Position numbers and translations under genes: made by a program
Notes under the pieces: generated by a model
The model's input: the letters and a program-made list of their open reading frames with translations, nothing else
What the model was told of the DNA's origin: nothing
Database searches by the model: none
From: Colius striatus
Lineage: Eukaryota; Chordata; Aves; Coliiformes; Coliidae
DNA: 64,000 nt
Assembly: GCF_028858725.1 (NCBI RefSeq)
Contig: NC_084759.1
Coordinates: 84,178,944 to 84,242,943 of the forward strand
Direction of reading: 5' to 3'
In this document: positions 62,999 to 64,000 of the stretch, piece by piece
Layout of the letters: each line of letters opens with the position of its first letter
Position numbering within the stretch: the first letter of the stretch is position 1

Positions 62999-63030
62999 TC
63001 TTACCATTCTATGATTCTATGTTTCTATGT
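62999..63030 (+). mobile_element. CR1 tail remnant
   Basis: CTTACCATTCTATGATTCTA, then TGTTTCTATG, matches the CR1 3' terminal 8-mer repeats in plus orientation. No longer match precedes it. Confidence 0.55.
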
Positions 63031-64000
63031 AAGTACTCATTTCTCTCTAACTGTTAATGTATCTTAATATATCCTAGTGTACATGGAATTTTATTTGGGG
63101 TAGACCATCTCTTTCCCAGCTAAAACATCAAGAATGTCCTAGGAATATTTGTTAGTGTTTTTCACGTTGATATTTAGCCATGTGAATGGTCTTTGTTTTC
63201 AAATCTGAGTTCTGCCTGTCTTTAGCATTCAGGCTAAAATGGAGACAACAAAGCTTTCAATTTAAAACCAAACAGTACACAAAATCCTTCACAGACAGGT
63301 AATTATGTTTTCACAGAAAATGCATGAAAACATTTTTTTCAAAAAGGGGATGTGTCCAATTTCTGCTAGAAGATCCAATGTTACATGAGTGTTACCAAGC
63401 TCTTTGTGATTCAGTCATGGATAGATTTACATGCTTCCAGACAAAGGATTACTTATTTGTAGCTTTTTCAGTTGGTTTTGGGTTAGGTTTTTTGTGTGTG
63501 TGTTTTTTTTTTTTAATTTGTTTTTAACTCAGACAAAAGCCTTGGATATGAAGGTGATACAGTGCAGTCTTGGCAGTCTTGTTGCTTCACGTTGGTCTTC
63601 AGTGTCTCTGTATCACTCATCTGGTAGCACATTTGGTTCTTGGCCAAAGGGCAGGACTTCAATTTCAGAACAAGACCAAACAAGCATTTGTTTTTATGCC
63701 ATCAGTGCTTTAGTGCATCCTTACTTAGCCTGAGAGAGAGCTTTTTTCCAGTGGGGAATTGGATCCTGTTATTCTCTAAATACCTACTGTTTCTTCAGTA
63801 TAAGTGCTGAAAAATGAAATTTGATTTTAAGATCAGATGTCAAACTGAGATCCAATTTGGTGATTAGCACAAGAGAAGTTAACTATTCCTCTGGAATCAG
63901 AGGAATTTTTCCTGGTGATGCCTTTGAAATTTCTGTCCAACCTGACAAGTTGTTATACTCATGTGATACGGCAGAATTCTGCTTGGCTTAATCAGCAAAA

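Larger units (their letters stand above)
60981..64000. other. Upstream flank of NR0B1, no gene seen
   Basis: GC content falls back to background after about 61050. Two short CR1 tails are present (61689-61708 and 62999-63030). Frames such as 61129-61419 and 63324-63733 have no recognisable product. Confidence 0.5.

Noticed and set aside
1..64000. CRISPR arrays, operons or other prokaryotic features
   Set aside because: No regular spaced repeats and no gene clusters; the window is clearly vertebrate nuclear DNA.

Overview
This window is vertebrate genomic DNA, almost certainly from a bird and probably a neoavian. The signs are many CR1 LINE fragments with the avian 3' tail (ATTCTATGATTCT), LTRs of a type common in avian genomes, low repeat density overall, an AT-rich gene-poor background, and one two-exon gene with a spliceosomal intron inside a CpG island. 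There is no prokaryotic-style coding, and most open frames here are chance ORFs or lie inside repeats.

One protein-coding gene can be supported: NR0B1 (DAX-1), on the minus strand at about 58.1-60.45 kb. Exon 1 (60314-59714) and exon 2 (58460-58216) flank a 1,253-bp phase-1 intron with consensus splice sites. They encode a 281-residue atypical orphan nuclear receptor with no DNA-binding domain. Its N-terminus has a single Cys-rich/LxxLL-like unit, where human DAX-1 has about 3.5 repeats. The promoter has a TATA box (TATAAATA, 60458-60451) just downstream of a 29-bp alternating GT/GC tract. Further upstream are a nuclear-receptor/TCF-like site and a 35-bp homopurine run, all inside a CpG island of about 1.75 kb (59230-60980). 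A poly(A) signal lies 72 bp past the stop codon.

The left 58 kb looks like a gene desert. In other amniotes the region on this side of NR0B1 leads towards the 3' end of IL1RAPL1, and I see no exon of that gene here. The desert holds CR1 fragments in both orientations (about 0.8, 4.4-5.0, 5.4, 6.45-7.1, 15.1-15.8, 16.2-16.4, 17.7-18.5, 19.4-19.6, 39.9-40.6 and 50.57 kb). It also holds endogenous-retrovirus LTRs at 4.34 kb (fragment), 26.2-27.8 kb (one LTR interrupted by another) and 55.9-56.5 kb (solo LTR), a few ancient SINE (MIR) remnants, and simple repeats. The right 3 kb (61-64 kb), upstream of NR0B1, has no recognisable gene and only two short CR1 tails.

I found no new gene system. The observations most worth checking are the compact NR0B1 promoter, with adjacent Z-DNA-prone, receptor-site and homopurine elements; the short avian form of DAX-1, with a stop codon just inside its intron; an internally deleted CR1 that keeps part of its endonuclease region; and the nested LTRs.
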